Source: Anaerolineales bacterium
GTDB taxonomy: Bacteria; Chloroflexota; Anaerolineae; Anaerolineales; Villigracilaceae
Assembly: GCA_020851785.1 (NCBI GenBank)
Contig: JADZCC010000039.1
Span: 1 to 64,000 of the forward strand
Length of the DNA stretch: 64,000 nucleotides
Direction of reading: 5' to 3'
Position numbers and translations under genes: made by a program. Shown here in pieces: positions 1-9,490 of this stretch. A model generated the notes under the pieces. That model had not been told where the DNA came from. It saw nothing but the letters and a program-made list of their open reading frames with translations, and did no database searches. Numbering within the stretch: the first letter of the stretch is position 1; every line of letters starts with the position of its first letter.

Positions 1-27
1 TAACTCGCGCTTGCTTTTTAGGCTCAT
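1..27 (-). CDS. 5' end of a probable transposase/integrase gene (cut by window edge)
   Basis: Only the first nine codons are in the window, reading M-S-L-K-S-K-R-E-L. A strong ribosome binding site (GGAGGAG on the minus strand, positions 35-41) sits 7 nt before the ATG at 27; a second ATG at 30 is only 4 nt away and is less likely. The N-terminus resembles integrase-core transposases of the MSLKSKREL type as I remember them, and two 21-nt direct repeats just upstream fit an IS end. The assignment is tentative because almost none of the protein is visible. Confidence 0.35.
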
Positions 28-66
28 CATGTCGCTCCTCCAATGACGCTAAGTCGTCATCGGAAA

Positions 67-122
67 GTAACATTTTTCCTGATGCAACGATACTCCCCTC
101 GGTAACATTTCCCGTGATGCAA
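67..122. repeat. Pair of 21-nt direct repeats, probable IS subterminal repeats
   Basis: Positions 67-87 and 102-122 match at 18 of 21 bases (both begin GTAACATTT and end TGATGCAA), offset 35 bp. They lie between the start of the edge gene and gyrA, as transposase-binding repeats do at the end of an insertion sequence. The outer boundary of the element cannot be fixed without the other end. Confidence 0.45.
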
Positions 123-195
123 TTCGAAAGGTGGCGTAGGGCGGCCTTGGGTGGTATAATCCCACTATAAAATATATCTTCTTTCATCTAATCCA

Positions 196-230
196 GACAC
201 GAAGTTTTCCCCCAGTCTTCGTGTCTTTTT
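196..230 (+). terminator. Terminator-like hairpin upstream of gyrA
   Basis: A 9-bp perfect stem (GACACGAAG at 196-204, CTTCGTGTC at 217-225) is followed by a T-run on the plus strand and ends about 40 nt before the gyrA start. TATAAT-like boxes at 155-160 and 166-171 lie upstream, so it could be either the terminator of an upstream unit interrupted by the IS or an attenuator in the gyrA leader. Confidence 0.6.
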
Positions 231-269
231 GTGCCAATTTTTGCATTTTTTTTGTTCTGAGGACTAAAC

Positions 270-2798
270 ATGGCTGACGAAATCGAACAACCCCAAGACA
301 ATTCTGGAAACATTCAAAGCGTGGATATTGACGCGCAGATGCGCACGGCTTACCTCGATTACGCCATGAGCGTGATCGTTTCGCGCGCCCTGCCAGACGC
401 GCGCGATGGCCTCAAGCCGGTGCATCGCCGCATTTTGTACGCCATGGACGAACTTGGCATCCGTTCCACAGGCTCGTACAAGAAATCTGCGAGGATTGTG
501 GGCGAAGTGCTGGGGAAGTACCATCCGCATGGCGACGCGGCAGTGTATGAGACGATGGCGCGCATGGCGCAGGATTTTTCTCTGCGCTATTTGCTGGTGG
601 ACGGTCAGGGCAACTTTGGCTCGATTGACGGCGATTCTCCGGCGGCGATGCGTTATACCGAGGCGCGTTTGCAAAAATTGGCCGAGGAAATGCTCGCCGA
701 TTTGGACAAAGACACGGTGGATTTTGGCCCGAACTTTGACGATTCGCTGGAAGAGCCGCTGGTTTTACCGGCGCGTTTGCCAAACCTGCTGTTGAACGGT
801 TCGGCGGGCATTGCCGTGGGCATGGCCACGAACATTCCGCCGCACAATTTGCGCGAACTGGTGGGCGCGATCAGCCATTTGATTGATCATTATGATCACG
901 TTGACGATGTGACCGTTGAAGAGTTGATGAAGTTTGTGCAAGGCCCGGACTTTCCAACGGGCGGCATGATCATTGGCGCCGAAGGCATTCTCTCCGCGTA
1001 TAGCACCGGGCGCGGCCGCATCGTCATGCGCGGCGTTGCGCACATCGAAGAGATGAAGGGCGGGCGGCATCAGATCAACATTACGGAAATTCCGTATCAG
1101 GTGAATAAGACGACGTTGATTGAACGCATCGCCGAGTTGGTGCGCGAAGATCGCATTGATATGATCTCCGACATGCGCGACGAATCCGATCAGCGCGGGA
1201 TGAGCATCATCATTGAGTTGAAACGCGGCGCGCAACCCAAAAAGGTGTTGAATCAACTGTATAAATATACTTCGCTTCAATCCACCTTTGGCGTGATCAT
1301 GCTGGCGCTGGTGGACGGCGAACCGCGCACGCTTCCGTTGAAACGCGCCCTGCAGATTTTCATTGAACACCGGCAGACGGTGATTGTGCGGCGCTCCAAT
1401 TTTGAATTGGCCAAAGCCCGCGCGCGCCTGCACATTTTAGACGGCTATTTGATTGCGCTCAACAACATTGACGCGATCATCAAGGTCATCCGCGAGGCGG
1501 AGGATTCGGACGCGGCGAAAACCAATTTAATGGCGCGCTTCAAGTTGAGCGAATTGCAGGCCCAGGCAATTTTAGATATGCAATTGCGCCGCTTGGCCGC
1601 GTTGGAACGCTGGAAGATTGAAGAAGAACATAAGCAGGTCAAAGCCACGATTGACTATCTGGAAGATTTGCTCGCCCACCCGAAGAAGATTCTGGCGCTG
1701 ATCAAAACTGAATTGACCGAACTCGCCGAAAAATATGGCGACGATCGCCGCACACGGATTGCCGCCGAGGCCAAAGAAAACATCCACGAGGAAGATTTGG
1801 TGGCGGACGAGGCGGTGCTGATCAGCTTAACCGAGCGCGGCTATATTAAGCGCGTGGCGGCGGCGGCATTCAAGTCGCAGAGTCGCGGCGGGCGCGGCGT
1901 GATGGGCCATTCCACAAAAGACGAAGATGAAGTGGTGATGCTCATCCCGGCCCGCAGTTTGGATACGATGCTCTTCTTCTCCGACAAGGGTAAAGTGTAC
2001 AGCGAGAAGGTTTATCAAATTCCCGACGCCGACCGCACGGGCAAAGGCATTCCGCTGGTCAACATCCTTGCGCTGGGCGCAAACGAAAAGGTGACTGCGG
2101 CCGTGGCGGTGAAGCATTTCTCTGCGGACGCCTTCTGTATGATGATGACCCTGCACGGCAGAATTAAGCGCGTGCAAATGGATGAGTTCGCTTCTGTGCG
2201 ACCCTCTGGCTTGATTGCCATTTCTTTGGAAGAAGGCGACACCCTCGGCTGGGCCCGCCTGACGACCGGCAAGGATGAAATTATCATCGTCACCGAATCT
2301 GGTCAGGCGTTGCGCTTTGGCGAAGGCAAAGTTCGCGCCATGGGGCGACAAGCCGCGGGCGTGAACGGCATTAAGCTCAAGAAGGACGACCTGGTGACCA
2401 GCATGGACGTGGTAGAAAAAGAAGGCGCTTTGTTAATCGTCACCGCGCATGGCTTTGGGAAGCAAACCCCGCTGACCGAATATACGGCCAAAGGCCGGGC
2501 CACGAACGGCATTTCCACGGTGGATCAGAAGGCGATTAAAGAAATTGGCCGCATCGTGGCGGCGCGAGTGGTGCAAAAAGCGGACGACCTGACGATTATG
2601 ACCGCCAACGGCGTGACGATTCGCTTAAAAGTGAAAGACGTAAAGCAATCCAGCCGGGCCACCAAAGGCGTGCATTTGATCAAGCCGCAGGAAGGCGATA
2701 GCGTGGCTTCCATGGCGCGCATGTCCGCTGAAGATTTGAAAAAGGCCGGGGCGGATATTTCCGCCGAGGCCGAAGAAGCGCAACCGAAATTAGTGTAA
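270..2798 (+). CDS. gyrA: DNA gyrase subunit A
   Basis: Breakage-reunion subunit of DNA gyrase, which with GyrB introduces negative supercoils using ATP. The 842 residues are the usual length. The N-terminal topoisomerase IV/gyrase A domain contains the active-site tyrosine (about residue 129, in [10 protein letters not shown]) and the start motif [14 protein letters not shown]. The C-terminal pinwheel carries a GyrA box, QSRGGRG, around residues 535-541, which marks it as GyrA and not ParC. The C-terminus is a short acidic tail. The ATG at 270 follows GAGGA. No gyrB is adjacent; the gene stands alone between an IS end and a convergent minus-strand operon. Confidence 0.97.
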   Translation: MADEIEQPQDNSGNIQSVDIDAQMRTAYLDYAMSVIVSRALPDARDGLKPVHRRILYAMDELGIRSTGSYKKSARIVGEVLGKYHPHGDAAVYETMARMAQDFSLRYLLVDGQGNFGSIDGDSPAAMRYTEARLQKLAEEMLADLDKDTVDFGPNFDDSLEEPLVLPARLPNLLLNGSAGIAVGMATNIPPHNLRELVGAISHLIDHYDHVDDVTVEELMKFVQGPDFPTGGMIIGAEGILSAYSTGRGRIVMRGVAHIEEMKGGRHQINITEIPYQVNKTTLIERIAELVREDRIDMISDMRDESDQRGMSIIIELKRGAQPKKVLNQLYKYTSLQSTFGVIMLALVDGEPRTLPLKRALQIFIEHRQTVIVRRSNFELAKARARLHILDGYLIALNNIDAIIKVIREAEDSDAAKTNLMARFKLSELQAQAILDMQLRRLAALERWKIEEEHKQVKATIDYLEDLLAHPKKILALIKTELTELAEKYGDDRRTRIAAEAKENIHEEDLVADEAVLISLTERGYIKRVAAAAFKSQSRGGRGVMGHSTKDEDEVVMLIPARSLDTMLFFSDKGKVYSEKVYQIPDADRTGKGIPLVNILALGANEKVTAAVAVKHFSADAFCMMMTLHGRIKRVQMDEFASVRPSGLIAISLEEGDTLGWARLTTGKDEIIIVTESGQALRFGEGKVRAMGRQAAGVNGIKLKKDDLVTSMDVVEKEGALLIVTAHGFGKQTPLTEYTAKGRATNGISTVDQKAIKEIGRIVAARVVQKADDLTIMTANGVTIRLKVKDVKQSSRATKGVHLIKPQEGDSVASMARMSAEDLKKAGADISAEAEEAQPKLV

Positions 2799-2825
2799 CA
2801 TGACTTGTGTAGATCAAAATCTTTT

Positions 2826-2891
2826 GCCGCGAATTACGCAAATTTCGCTAATTTTTAAAAACAATTCGCGTGAATTAGTGAAATTCGCGGC
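2826..2891. repeat. 66-bp imperfect palindrome, dispersed-repeat type
   Basis: The ends are perfect inverted repeats (GCCGCGAATT and AATTCGCGGC) and the interior is built from related AATT/TCGC blocks that pair imperfectly. It lies just downstream of gyrA and has no T-tract, so it is more likely a dispersed palindromic element than a terminator. Confidence 0.5.
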
Positions 2892-2930
2892 TTGGTCTTG
2901 GGGTTTTTCCTAAGTCCTATGTAACAAAAA

Positions 2931-2962
2931 ACGGGCGAGGAGAAAATCCTCGCCCGTTTTTT
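2931..2962. terminator. Bidirectional terminator between gyrA and the minus-strand operon
   Basis: An 11-bp perfect stem (ACGGGCGAGGA / TCCTCGCCCGT) with a GAAAA loop is flanked by A6 on the left and T6 on the right, so it can stop both gyrA and the convergent minus-strand genes. Confidence 0.9.
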
Positions 2963-2973
2963 ATTGTTATTTT

Positions 2974-3186
2974 CTAAAGCCCAAGTTTGCCGAAAACGAG
3001 CAGAACCATCGTCCCCAGCACGCAAGTGGTGAACATCAATAAAAGGACGATCACAAAGCGTTGAATGGAGGTCATGCCCAGAAAACGTTTGGGCTTTGCG
3101 CTTTTGGTTCCCGCCGCGGGCTGATATTTGGCCGCGGGCTTTTCGTCAAACCCGCTGGAGGTATCTTCACGAAGGTTGTCAAACAT
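2974..3186 (-). CDS. Small single-pass membrane protein, unknown function
   Basis: The 70-residue product has a hydrophilic, basic N-terminal half (to about residue 42) and one transmembrane helix (about 43-66, FVIVLLLMFTTCVLGTMVLL) with only three or four residues after it. That is a tail-anchored or N-in topology. An AGAGGA box precedes the ATG. It is the last gene of the rho-M23-birA block, 27 nt after birA. I recognise no family. The opposite-strand reading frame over it has no better coding character. Confidence 0.6.
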   Translation of the reverse strand: MFDNLREDTSSGFDEKPAAKYQPAAGTKSAKPKRFLGMTSIQRFVIVLLLMFTTCVLGTMVLLVFGKLGL

Positions 3187-3213
3187 AAGTCCTCTTCTCT
3201 GGCTTTAATTTTA

Positions 3214-3975
3214 TCATGCGCCGGGGCGCAGACTCACGTCGCCGTAGTGGATTGTAACCCGATTGCCATGCTCCGTTTGGAGGAGTAAATTGCCGTCTGG
3301 TTCCAAGCCGAGCAATGTGCCGTAGGTTTTCTCGTTCTGGCTGGTTACAATTTGAACTTCCTGATTTTTATAAGCGAGGAGATGCTCCCAGTCGTGGAAG
3401 AATGAGTCCGTTTCGAGGCGCGGCAGGCGCGCAATGAGGTTTGCCAACACTTCGCGTAAAAATTCTTCGCGGTTTACGGCGTGGCCGAGTTCGCTTTCAA
3501 GGCTGGTGGCGGGAAAATTTAACTCGGCGGCGGGGGGGAGGGCGGCCGGGGTGAGGTTAATGCCCATGCCAATGACGATGGATTCGGCGTTGGCGCCGTT
3601 CCAGACGGCTTCGACCAAAATGCCCGCCGTTTTTTTGCCATTAAGTAGAACGTCGTTTGGCCATTTGATTTGGGGCGTCAGCCCAAGTTTGGAACAAGAA
3701 TCTGTAATTGCAAGCGCGGCCAGGCCGACGGTTCGGGAGAGCGGCGCATTTTTTTTCGGGCGCAAGATGACGCTGACGGCCAGCGCCGTCCCTTTGGGCG
3801 TGGACCATTTTCGTTCCAATCTGCCGCGCCCGGCAGTTTGTTCATCTGCGATGACAACGGATAAGTTGGGCGCTTGTTGGTTGGCCCATTCCAAAGCCAG
3901 ACTGTTGGTGGAGCCGATTGAATCAAAATAGCGAATTTCACCCAGCGGCAGGCCATGGAGCGATTTGAGATTCAT
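3214..3975 (-). CDS. birA: Biotin--[acetyl-CoA-carboxylase] ligase
   Basis: Activates biotin with ATP and transfers it to the biotin carrier lysine of carboxylases. The catalytic-domain motifs are present: GRGRLERKWSTPKGTAL (biotin/AMP loop, about residues 49-65) and KWPNDVLLNGKKTAGILVE (about 103-121), followed by the small C-terminal SH3-like domain ending in a strand pair (TIHYGDVSLRPGA). At 253 residues it lacks an N-terminal DNA-binding winged helix, so it is a monofunctional ligase and not a repressor. Its ATG immediately follows the stop codon of the upstream M23 gene (no gap), suggesting translational coupling. Confidence 0.93.
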   Translation of the reverse strand: MNLKSLHGLPLGEIRYFDSIGSTNSLALEWANQQAPNLSVVIADEQTAGRGRLERKWSTPKGTALAVSVILRPKKNAPLSRTVGLAALAITDSCSKLGLTPQIKWPNDVLLNGKKTAGILVEAVWNGANAESIVIGMGINLTPAALPPAAELNFPATSLESELGHAVNREEFLREVLANLIARLPRLETDSFFHDWEHLLAYKNQEVQIVTSQNEKTYGTLLGLEPDGNLLLQTEHGNRVTIHYGDVSLRPGA

Positions 3976-5160
3976 TTATTGAACGATTTGATAGGGGTTG
4001 ACGTTTGCGCCGCCAATGCGGACTTCAAAATGCAAGTGCGCGCCGAACGAATTGCCGGTGTTGCCCGCCGCGCCAATGACCGTGCCTTGACCAACCGGCG
4101 TACAAACCGAAACGTTGTATGAGCTTAAGTGGGCATACACGGTGACATAGCCATTGCCGTGATCAATTTGCACGACGTTGCCATAGCCGTAATTCCAACC
4201 GCCTTGGGCCATCGTAACGATGCCCGCGCCCGCGGCATAGACCGGGTCGCCTTCGTTGGCTTGAATATCCAAACCGAGATGGCTGGGGCTGTAGCCGTTG
4301 CCGGAGATGTTGTGCGAGTTTGCAGGCCAACCAAAGCCGGAAGCCACCGGCCCGCCGCCGCAGACGTTGGTGGCGTTGGCGCCGCCGGTGCCAGTGTTGG
4401 CGCCGCGTCCGGCGGTTTGCAGGTCCTGCGCCCAGTTGCGTAATTCGCGCGTGCCGCCGGGAACCATCACCAAAGCGCCAGTCAGCACTTGCGGGTCGGT
4501 CAGGTCAATGTTGTTGCCGATGAAGTCAATAATTTCGTCCGGCTTGGTCTCAAATTTTTGGGCGACCGAATCAAACGTATCGCCTTCTTTCCATTTGTAA
4601 TAAATCCCATCCACCGGCGGGATGGTTAACTCGGTGCCGGGCTTGATGTTGTGCGGATTGTCGTCCAATTCATCGTTGGCAAATAAAATCGTCTCGGTGT
4701 CTATTTTGAATTTTTCGGCGATGGAGAGCATGGCGTCGCCGCGCGAAACGCGATAAATGACCGGCGTGGAGCGTGGGCGTTCGGGGATGTTCGTCTTAAG
4801 TTGCAACGCTCTGGTGATGAATTCGCCCGCGCCATCCTCCCCGCTGACGGTGGGTCCGCCAGAAATGGGCGTTTGACCACTTCCGGGCTCGGCGGTGGGT
4901 TGCGGTGGCAAAGCCGCCTGCGAACCGCGCGCGTTTTTATAGATCAGCGTTGAGCCTAAAAGCGAAGCTACGATTAACGCCGTCACGCCCCAACTCACGG
5001 CCATGAAGCGGTCAATTTTGCGTTTGGGTTGGTTGCCATTGCGCGGCTTGGTCGCCGGTTCGTGGACGGCTGAGACTGCGGCCTGCGGCTTTGGCTTTTT
5101 GCCAAAGCGTGCAGTCAGCCCAGCAAAGAAAACGCGGATTTTTTCAAAAAAGTTCTGCAT
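3976..5160 (-). CDS. Membrane-anchored LysM/M23 peptidoglycan endopeptidase
   Basis: The 394-residue protein has a basic N-terminus with one transmembrane anchor (about residues 52-74), a Pro/Gly linker, two LysM-type peptidoglycan-binding repeats (about 130-235) and a C-terminal M23 zinc metallopeptidase domain. The M23 signature residues are visible: HLGLD (first His and Asp ligands), YAHLS and HLHFE (catalytic and metal-binding His). It is probably a cell-wall hydrolase acting outside the membrane. No Shine-Dalgarno site precedes the ATG; a TACAAT box lies 6 nt before it, so the mRNA may start at the start codon. Confidence 0.92.
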   Translation of the reverse strand: MQNFFEKIRVFFAGLTARFGKKPKPQAAVSAVHEPATKPRNGNQPKRKIDRFMAVSWGVTALIVASLLGSTLIYKNARGSQAALPPQPTAEPGSGQTPISGGPTVSGEDGAGEFITRALQLKTNIPERPRSTPVIYRVSRGDAMLSIAEKFKIDTETILFANDELDDNPHNIKPGTELTIPPVDGIYYKWKEGDTFDSVAQKFETKPDEIIDFIGNNIDLTDPQVLTGALVMVPGGTRELRNWAQDLQTAGRGANTGTGGANATNVCGGGPVASGFGWPANSHNISGNGYSPSHLGLDIQANEGDPVYAAGAGIVTMAQGGWNYGYGNVVQIDHGNGYVTVYAHLSSYNVSVCTPVGQGTVIGAAGNTGNSFGAHLHFEVRIGGANVNPYQIVQ

Positions 5161-5166
5161 ACTTTA

Positions 5167-5172
5167 ATTGTA
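5167..5172 (-). promoter_or_regulatory. Candidate -10 box for leaderless M23 gene
   Basis: TACAAT on the minus strand ends 6 nt before the ATG at 5160. No ribosome binding site and no clear -35 are seen. Confidence 0.4.
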
Positions 5173-5192
5173 CAGGATTTGGAAAATGCGCG

Positions 5193-6470
5193 CTACGCGT
5201 CCTTGGTGAGATTCTCCAAAAATTCCAGGTTGTTTTTGGCTTTTTCCATGCGGGTGATGATGGCTTCGGTGGCCACGGCGTTATCCATGCCTGCGCCGCC
5301 GGGCGGGGGAGTGATCATTTGAATGAACATGCGGCGCATGAGCCAGACGCCCTTGAGTAAATCGGGGCCGAGCAAGAGGTCTTCGCGGCGGGTGGAGGAG
5401 CGTTCAATGTCCAAAGCCGGGTAAATGCGGCGTTCTTGCAGTTTGCGCGAGAGGTGCAATTCCATGTTGCCGGTGCCTTTGAATTCTTCGTAGACCACAT
5501 CGTCCAAACGCGAGCCGGTATCCACCAGACAGGTGGCGATGATGGTCAATGAGCCGCCGTCTTCCACGTTGCGGGCGGCGCCAAAAAAGCGCTTGGGCGG
5601 GTACAAAGCGGAGGGGTCCATACCGCCAGAGAGGGTTCTGCCAGAAGGATTGACGACCAGGTTGTAGGCGCGGGCGAGGCGCGTAATGGAGTCCATCAAA
5701 ATCACCACGTGGCGGCCAATTTCCACCAGCCGTTTGGCGCGTTCCAACGCCAGTTCCGCCGTGCGGACGTGCGAGGTGACGGGTTCGTCAAACGTGGAGG
5801 CCACAACTTCCGCATCCACCGAGCGATCCATGTCGGTCACTTCCTCCGGCCTTTCGCCGATCAGCGCGATGATCAGATGCACGTCGGGATATTTGGTGGA
5901 GATGGAATTGGCAATTTGTTTGAGGATCGTGGTTTTACCAGCTTTGGGCGGCGAAACGATTAGCCCGCGTTGCCCGCGCCCAATCGGCGCGACCAGGTTG
6001 ATCAAACGCGGGGCCAGCGAAGCGTGATCTACTTCCAGGTCGAAGCGTTTTTCGGGGAAGATCGGCGTGAGCGTTTCAAAGGTGGTGCGACGCGAGGCTT
6101 CTTCCGGGTCCAGCCCGTTGATCGATTCGACTTTGAGCAAACCAAAGTGCCGTTCGCTTTCGCGCGGCGGGCGGACTTGGCCGATGACCAAATCTCCGGC
6201 GCGCAGGTCATAGCGGCGCAGTTGGGCCTGCGAAACATACACGTCCTGATCGCTAATGCGGTAGTTGGTGGCCCGTAAAAAGCCAATGCCTTCGCTCATA
6301 ATTTCCAGCACGCCGCCGCGCAGTTCAATGCCTTCTTTTTGCGCTTCCGCCTCGCGGATCATCATGGCCAGCGTTTCTTTCTTTAGGCGGTTGGCGTTTG
6401 GAATGCCGAGCGTCTTGGCCAAGGCGCGCAGTTTGGATAACGATTGATTCTCTAACTCAAGAATTTTCAT
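5193..6470 (-). CDS. rho: Transcription termination factor Rho
   Basis: Hexameric RNA-dependent ATPase that ends transcription of untranslated RNA. The 425 residues hold, in order, the Rho N-terminal helical domain (about 1-45), the cold-shock-like RNA-binding domain (about 50-125, with GFLR and DVYVS) and the RecA-like ATPase. The Walker A region is SPPKAGKTT (about 178-186) and the Walker B region is [17 protein letters not shown]. The Q- and R-loop sequences [19 protein letters not shown] are intact. It has no long N-terminal insertion of the kind found in some Actinobacteria. It is transcribed from a good promoter about 190 nt upstream, leaving a leader long enough for autogenous attenuation. 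Confidence 0.97.
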   Translation of the reverse strand: MKILELENQSLSKLRALAKTLGIPNANRLKKETLAMMIREAEAQKEGIELRGGVLEIMSEGIGFLRATNYRISDQDVYVSQAQLRRYDLRAGDLVIGQVRPPRESERHFGLLKVESINGLDPEEASRRTTFETLTPIFPEKRFDLEVDHASLAPRLINLVAPIGRGQRGLIVSPPKAGKTTILKQIANSISTKYPDVHLIIALIGERPEEVTDMDRSVDAEVVASTFDEPVTSHVRTAELALERAKRLVEIGRHVVILMDSITRLARAYNLVVNPSGRTLSGGMDPSALYPPKRFFGAARNVEDGGSLTIIATCLVDTGSRLDDVVYEEFKGTGNMELHLSRKLQERRIYPALDIERSSTRREDLLLGPDLLKGVWLMRRMFIQMITPPPGGAGMDNAVATEAIITRMEKAKNNLEFLENLTKDA

Positions 6471-6662
6471 GTTGGGGGTCTCTTATTGAAAAAGTGGAAT
6501 GAAATGCGAAAGAACCAGTCCCCACTACAATGGGCTGGCAGGTTTCCTTAGGATTGTGTTTGAATTGTTGGGGTTTGTTTCAAAGTTATTGGACGCTTTC
6601 CACACAAAAAGGCTGTGCGGCAATTTCAGAAAATAGGTTATCAAACATCAGGGGGTAGTTTC

Positions 6663-6691
6663 ATTATAGCGCCCTCATTTGAGACTGGCAA
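6663..6691 (-). promoter_or_regulatory. Promoter of rho
   Basis: On the minus strand TTGCCA (6686-6691), a 17-nt spacer and TATAAT (6663-6668) match the sigma-70 consensus at 11 of 12 positions. The predicted start is near 6656, giving a leader of about 186 nt that contains an imperfect hairpin (CCAGTCCC / GGGCTGG, 6516-6539). The rest of the 324-nt gap 6471-6797 holds the lgt promoter region (TATAAT at 6763-6768) and nothing else I can identify. Confidence 0.75.
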
Positions 6692-6797
6692 GCGCAAACG
6701 GAAATTTTCAGATGTCCCGGCGCCTGGCCATGCCATTTTGTTTCCCGCGCCTCGTAGTGCGATATAATCGCCAGAAAATAAACCCCGAGGTTCTTTG

Positions 6798-7742
6798 ATG
6801 ATTAATCCTGTAATTTTTTCTTTTAATATTTTCGGATTGCCGATTACCCTGCGTTGGTATGGCGTATTGGTGATGTTGGGCGCAATTGTCGGCGCCTGGT
6901 GGGCAGAACGCGAGATTCGACGGCGCGGCGAAAGCGGCGAAGTGATTTGGGACGCGATGGTCTGGGTTTTGCCGATTGGCATCATTGGCGCGCGCTTGTG
7001 GTACGTGGTCAATAACATTCTCAGCGGCAGTACCTATTATCTGGACACGCCCGCGAAAATCATTAACATCCCCGAAGGCGGCTTGCATATCTTTGGCGGC
7101 TTCCTCTTTGGCGTGGTTACTTTGTATATCTTTTTACGAAAAAACGGGCTGGATACTTGGCTCTTTTTAGACGCCATCGCTCCGGCTACTTTGCTTGGGC
7201 AGGCGCTCGCCCGGCCGGCCAACTTTATCAACCAGGAATTGTACGGGCCGCCGACCAAACTTCCGTGGGGCATTCCGATCGAAGGACTTCATCGCCTGCC
7301 GCAATATGCAAATCTGCCGGAGACAACCCGTTTTCATCCCACCTTTGCGTACGAAATGATTTTGAATATTTTAATCGTCCTCTTCCTTTGGTGGCTTTCG
7401 CGCCGCTACGAAGAGGAATTAAAGCCCGGCGCTTTGTTTAGCGTCTGGCTTTTGCTGGCCGGCCTTTCGCGCTCCTTCATCGAATTCTTCCGCCCCGACC
7501 AGCCGCACATTGGCGAAACCTTTATCAGCTACACCATGCTCGTTGCCTTTATCATGGCCATGGTTGGGCTGGTCATGCTTTTAGCCCGCTATGGAAAGAT
7601 ACAATTAGCTTGGGCCGAAAATTGGGAAGAGGAATATCACATCAAGCCAGTGGAAGCGCAACCCGCCACGCGCCGCGCCCGAACCGCTTCTGCTTCAGCA
7701 GCATTTGCCCCCGCTGAAGAAGAATCCGACGAAGAGAATTAA
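6798..7742 (+). CDS. lgt: Prolipoprotein diacylglyceryl transferase
   Basis: Integral membrane enzyme that transfers diacylglycerol from phosphatidylglycerol to the lipobox cysteine of prelipoproteins. About seven hydrophobic segments are visible, with the family blocks GARLWYVVNN, GGLHIFGGFLFG, ARPANFINQELYG and HPTFAYEM in order. ARPANFINQ stands where most homologues have GRIGNFIN. The C-terminal 50 residues are a charged, Ala/Glu-rich extension. The start is the ATG at 6798, 7 nt after GAGG; a TTG three bases earlier is unlikely. Several predicted lipoproteins in this window (at 9.6, 10.3, 13.2, 45.1, 57.4 and 63.4 kb) are presumably its substrates. Confidence 0.93.
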   Translation: MINPVIFSFNIFGLPITLRWYGVLVMLGAIVGAWWAEREIRRRGESGEVIWDAMVWVLPIGIIGARLWYVVNNILSGSTYYLDTPAKIINIPEGGLHIFGGFLFGVVTLYIFLRKNGLDTWLFLDAIAPATLLGQALARPANFINQELYGPPTKLPWGIPIEGLHRLPQYANLPETTRFHPTFAYEMILNILIVLFLWWLSRRYEEELKPGALFSVWLLLAGLSRSFIEFFRPDQPHIGETFISYTMLVAFIMAMVGLVMLLARYGKIQLAWAENWEEEYHIKPVEAQPATRRARTASASAAFAPAEEESDEEN

Positions 7743-7756
7743 AAAATAAGCCTACA

Positions 7757-7790
7757 AAAAGAGAGAAGCCAGATGGCTTCTCTCTTTTAT
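7757..7790. terminator. Bidirectional terminator between lgt and the sulfotransferase
   Basis: A 14-bp perfect stem (AAAAGAGAGAAGCC / GGCTTCTCTCTTTT) with an AGAT loop serves two convergent genes. Confidence 0.9.
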
Positions 7791-7801
7791 ATATTCTAAA
7801 T

Positions 7802-8986
7802 TTAGCGAACTTCTACTTTCTCGCGCAAGACAGGTTCTTCTCTGGTTTCAAACTCAAACCGTTCAAAAACATCCGCGTAAAGTTTGATGATCTGTTCGCG
7901 GCTGAGGCCCATCTCTTCGTACGAATAGATGTGATCGCTGTTGAAGGAGAGCGTTTCTTTGACAGCCTGGTCAATGATCACGGGCAGGCCGGGTTTATCT
8001 GGATAGCCAAACTGCTCGTAAAAGGCGCGGATGACCGTCTCCGGGCGTTGGATCAAATCGTCGTATTTCATGATCAGGTGTCGGGGCGATGGGTGCGCAT
8101 CCAAATAACGAAGCGGATGCCGGTACCAGAATTGAGTCATGTCGAGGATTTCGTCAATGTAGAGGAATCCCGGCTCAGGATCGGTGAATTGGCGGCGGGC
8201 ATAATTAATCCATGAGATGGTGGAGGGGAGCATATCCAGCGGGTTGCGCGCGAGGTAGATGATGCGGGCTTCAGGGAAGAACTCGGCCAGCGTTTCGATT
8301 TTGGCGCTGAAGGCCGGGTTCTTGGCGACGAAATATTTTTTTCCAGTGGCATACATGTGTCGTTGAATCATGGAGCGGTAAAAAGTCATGATCCGTTTTT
8401 TGTGCGCCGGGCTGAGGGCTTCGTCAAAATGTTGATAGTTTGGATATTCATCCATAAACGGGAAGAGAAAGGTGACGAAGTAGCCGTCCCAAATGTGCAG
8501 GTGAATATTTTCGTCCTCTTCAGGTTGAAAAAAGGAAATGGGGTGAATCTTTATTTTTCCGAGCGTGGCCGCGTCAAATTTATAGAGCGCTTTGTGCAAA
8601 GCGCGGTTGAAATATTTGGTATCCAGACGGGCGACGAATTGCGTGATCTTTTTTTGCGTGACGGAAGGCGTCAGGTAAATATCCCAGGTGGTTAAGCTGG
8701 TGAAGGTTTCTGTGTCGCGCGAGAGCAGGCGATGTAAAAAAGTGGAGCCGCTTCGCAGGTTGCCGAGGATGAAGAGCGGCTTCTCAATGGGATGGTTTTT
8801 GTAGGCGGGGAAGAGCAGGTCGTCCAGTGCGAAGAAGCACCAGTGCATTAAAGCGCCGAGCGGCCAGATGGCATAAAAAATGATTAGAAAAAAGAGGCGC
8901 TTTTGGGTGAGGCGGGCGGGAGTGTTTTTTGAATCAAAGAACGAACGGTAAAAAGTGCGCCAAAAAAGGCGAAAATTATATTTCAT
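7802..8986 (-). CDS. Sulfotransferase family protein
   Basis: Probable PAPS-dependent sulfotransferase. The PAPS 5'-phosphosulfate loop is LGNLRSGSTFLHRLL and the 3'-phosphate-binding segment is ARIIYLARNPLDMLPST, both characteristic of the family; a hydrophobic stretch near the N-terminus (about residues 20-40 of this start) may anchor it to the membrane. The acceptor is unknown. An upstream in-frame ATG at 9019 exists, but a terminator-like hairpin ends two bases before it and leaves no room for a ribosome binding site, so I prefer the ATG at 8986. It is flanked by terminators on both sides and appears monocistronic. Confidence 0.8.
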   Translation of the reverse strand: MKYNFRLFWRTFYRSFFDSKNTPARLTQKRLFFLIIFYAIWPLGALMHWCFFALDDLLFPAYKNHPIEKPLFILGNLRSGSTFLHRLLSRDTETFTSLTTWDIYLTPSVTQKKITQFVARLDTKYFNRALHKALYKFDAATLGKIKIHPISFFQPEEDENIHLHIWDGYFVTFLFPFMDEYPNYQHFDEALSPAHKKRIMTFYRSMIQRHMYATGKKYFVAKNPAFSAKIETLAEFFPEARIIYLARNPLDMLPSTISWINYARRQFTDPEPGFLYIDEILDMTQFWYRHPLRYLDAHPSPRHLIMKYDDLIQRPETVIRAFYEQFGYPDKPGLPVIIDQAVKETLSFNSDHIYSYEEMGLSREQIIKLYADVFERFEFETREEPVLREKVEVR

Positions 8987-9021
8987 TGACGGCGTGAGTC
9001 CTTGCAAGTTAGGATACATTC

Positions 9022-9045
9022 AAAAAAGGCGGAGCCGCCTTTTTT
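9022..9045 (-). terminator. Terminator downstream of the L7/L12-like gene
   Basis: A near-perfect palindrome (AAAAAAGGCGG / CCGCCTTTTTT) that can end transcripts in either direction. It separates the minus-strand gene at 9192-9446 from the sulfotransferase gene. Confidence 0.75.
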
Positions 9046-9191
9046 GAGATTCTATCACTAATTATTTTGGCGGATGCCTGCAGTTTTGTTGCCAGGACTG
9101 ACGATGCTCGGCGCTTTAGGGGGCTGCTTTGCATGGAGCGAATAGGTTATGCTACCTGCGTAGGTTTTTCCGCGCTGAATCTGAATTGTCT

Positions 9192-9446
9192 TTACAGCTT
9201 GCCTGCAAGTTCGTCAATTGCGGCTTTGGCTTCGGCCAGCCCCAGTCCGGTTAGCTCGCGGTAGATTTTGATGGCTTCGATTTTGTTATTTTTCTGAAGC
9301 GCTTCAAAAATGCGCGAATCCACTCCGTTGGCGGCGTTGGCTTCGGCTGGAATGCCCAGGCGTTGATAGAGCAGGGTGACGCGGTCTTCCAGTTCGGCGA
9401 TGCGTGCGCGTAAGGTCATCAGGTCTTGTTCGAGGATGGTGTTCAT
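9192..9446 (-). CDS. Small coiled-coil protein with ribosomal L7/L12 C-terminal-like domain
   Basis: The 84-residue product begins with a coiled coil (about residues 3-32, TLRARIAELEDRVTLLYQRLG) and ends in a segment, EAIKIYRELTGLGLAEAKAA, that resembles the C-terminal domain of ribosomal protein L7/L12 (the KVxxIKxxRExTGLGLxEAK pattern). It is not the ribosomal protein itself, which is longer and has a different N-terminus. Similar free-standing domains occur in many bacteria with unknown roles. AGGAG lies 7 nt before the ATG. Confidence 0.75.
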   Translation of the reverse strand: MNTILEQDLMTLRARIAELEDRVTLLYQRLGIPAEANAANGVDSRIFEALQKNNKIEAIKIYRELTGLGLAEAKAAIDELAGKL

Positions 9447-9490
9447 AATTTTCTCCTTTTATATTAGACTTTATTCGTAATAAGATAAAA

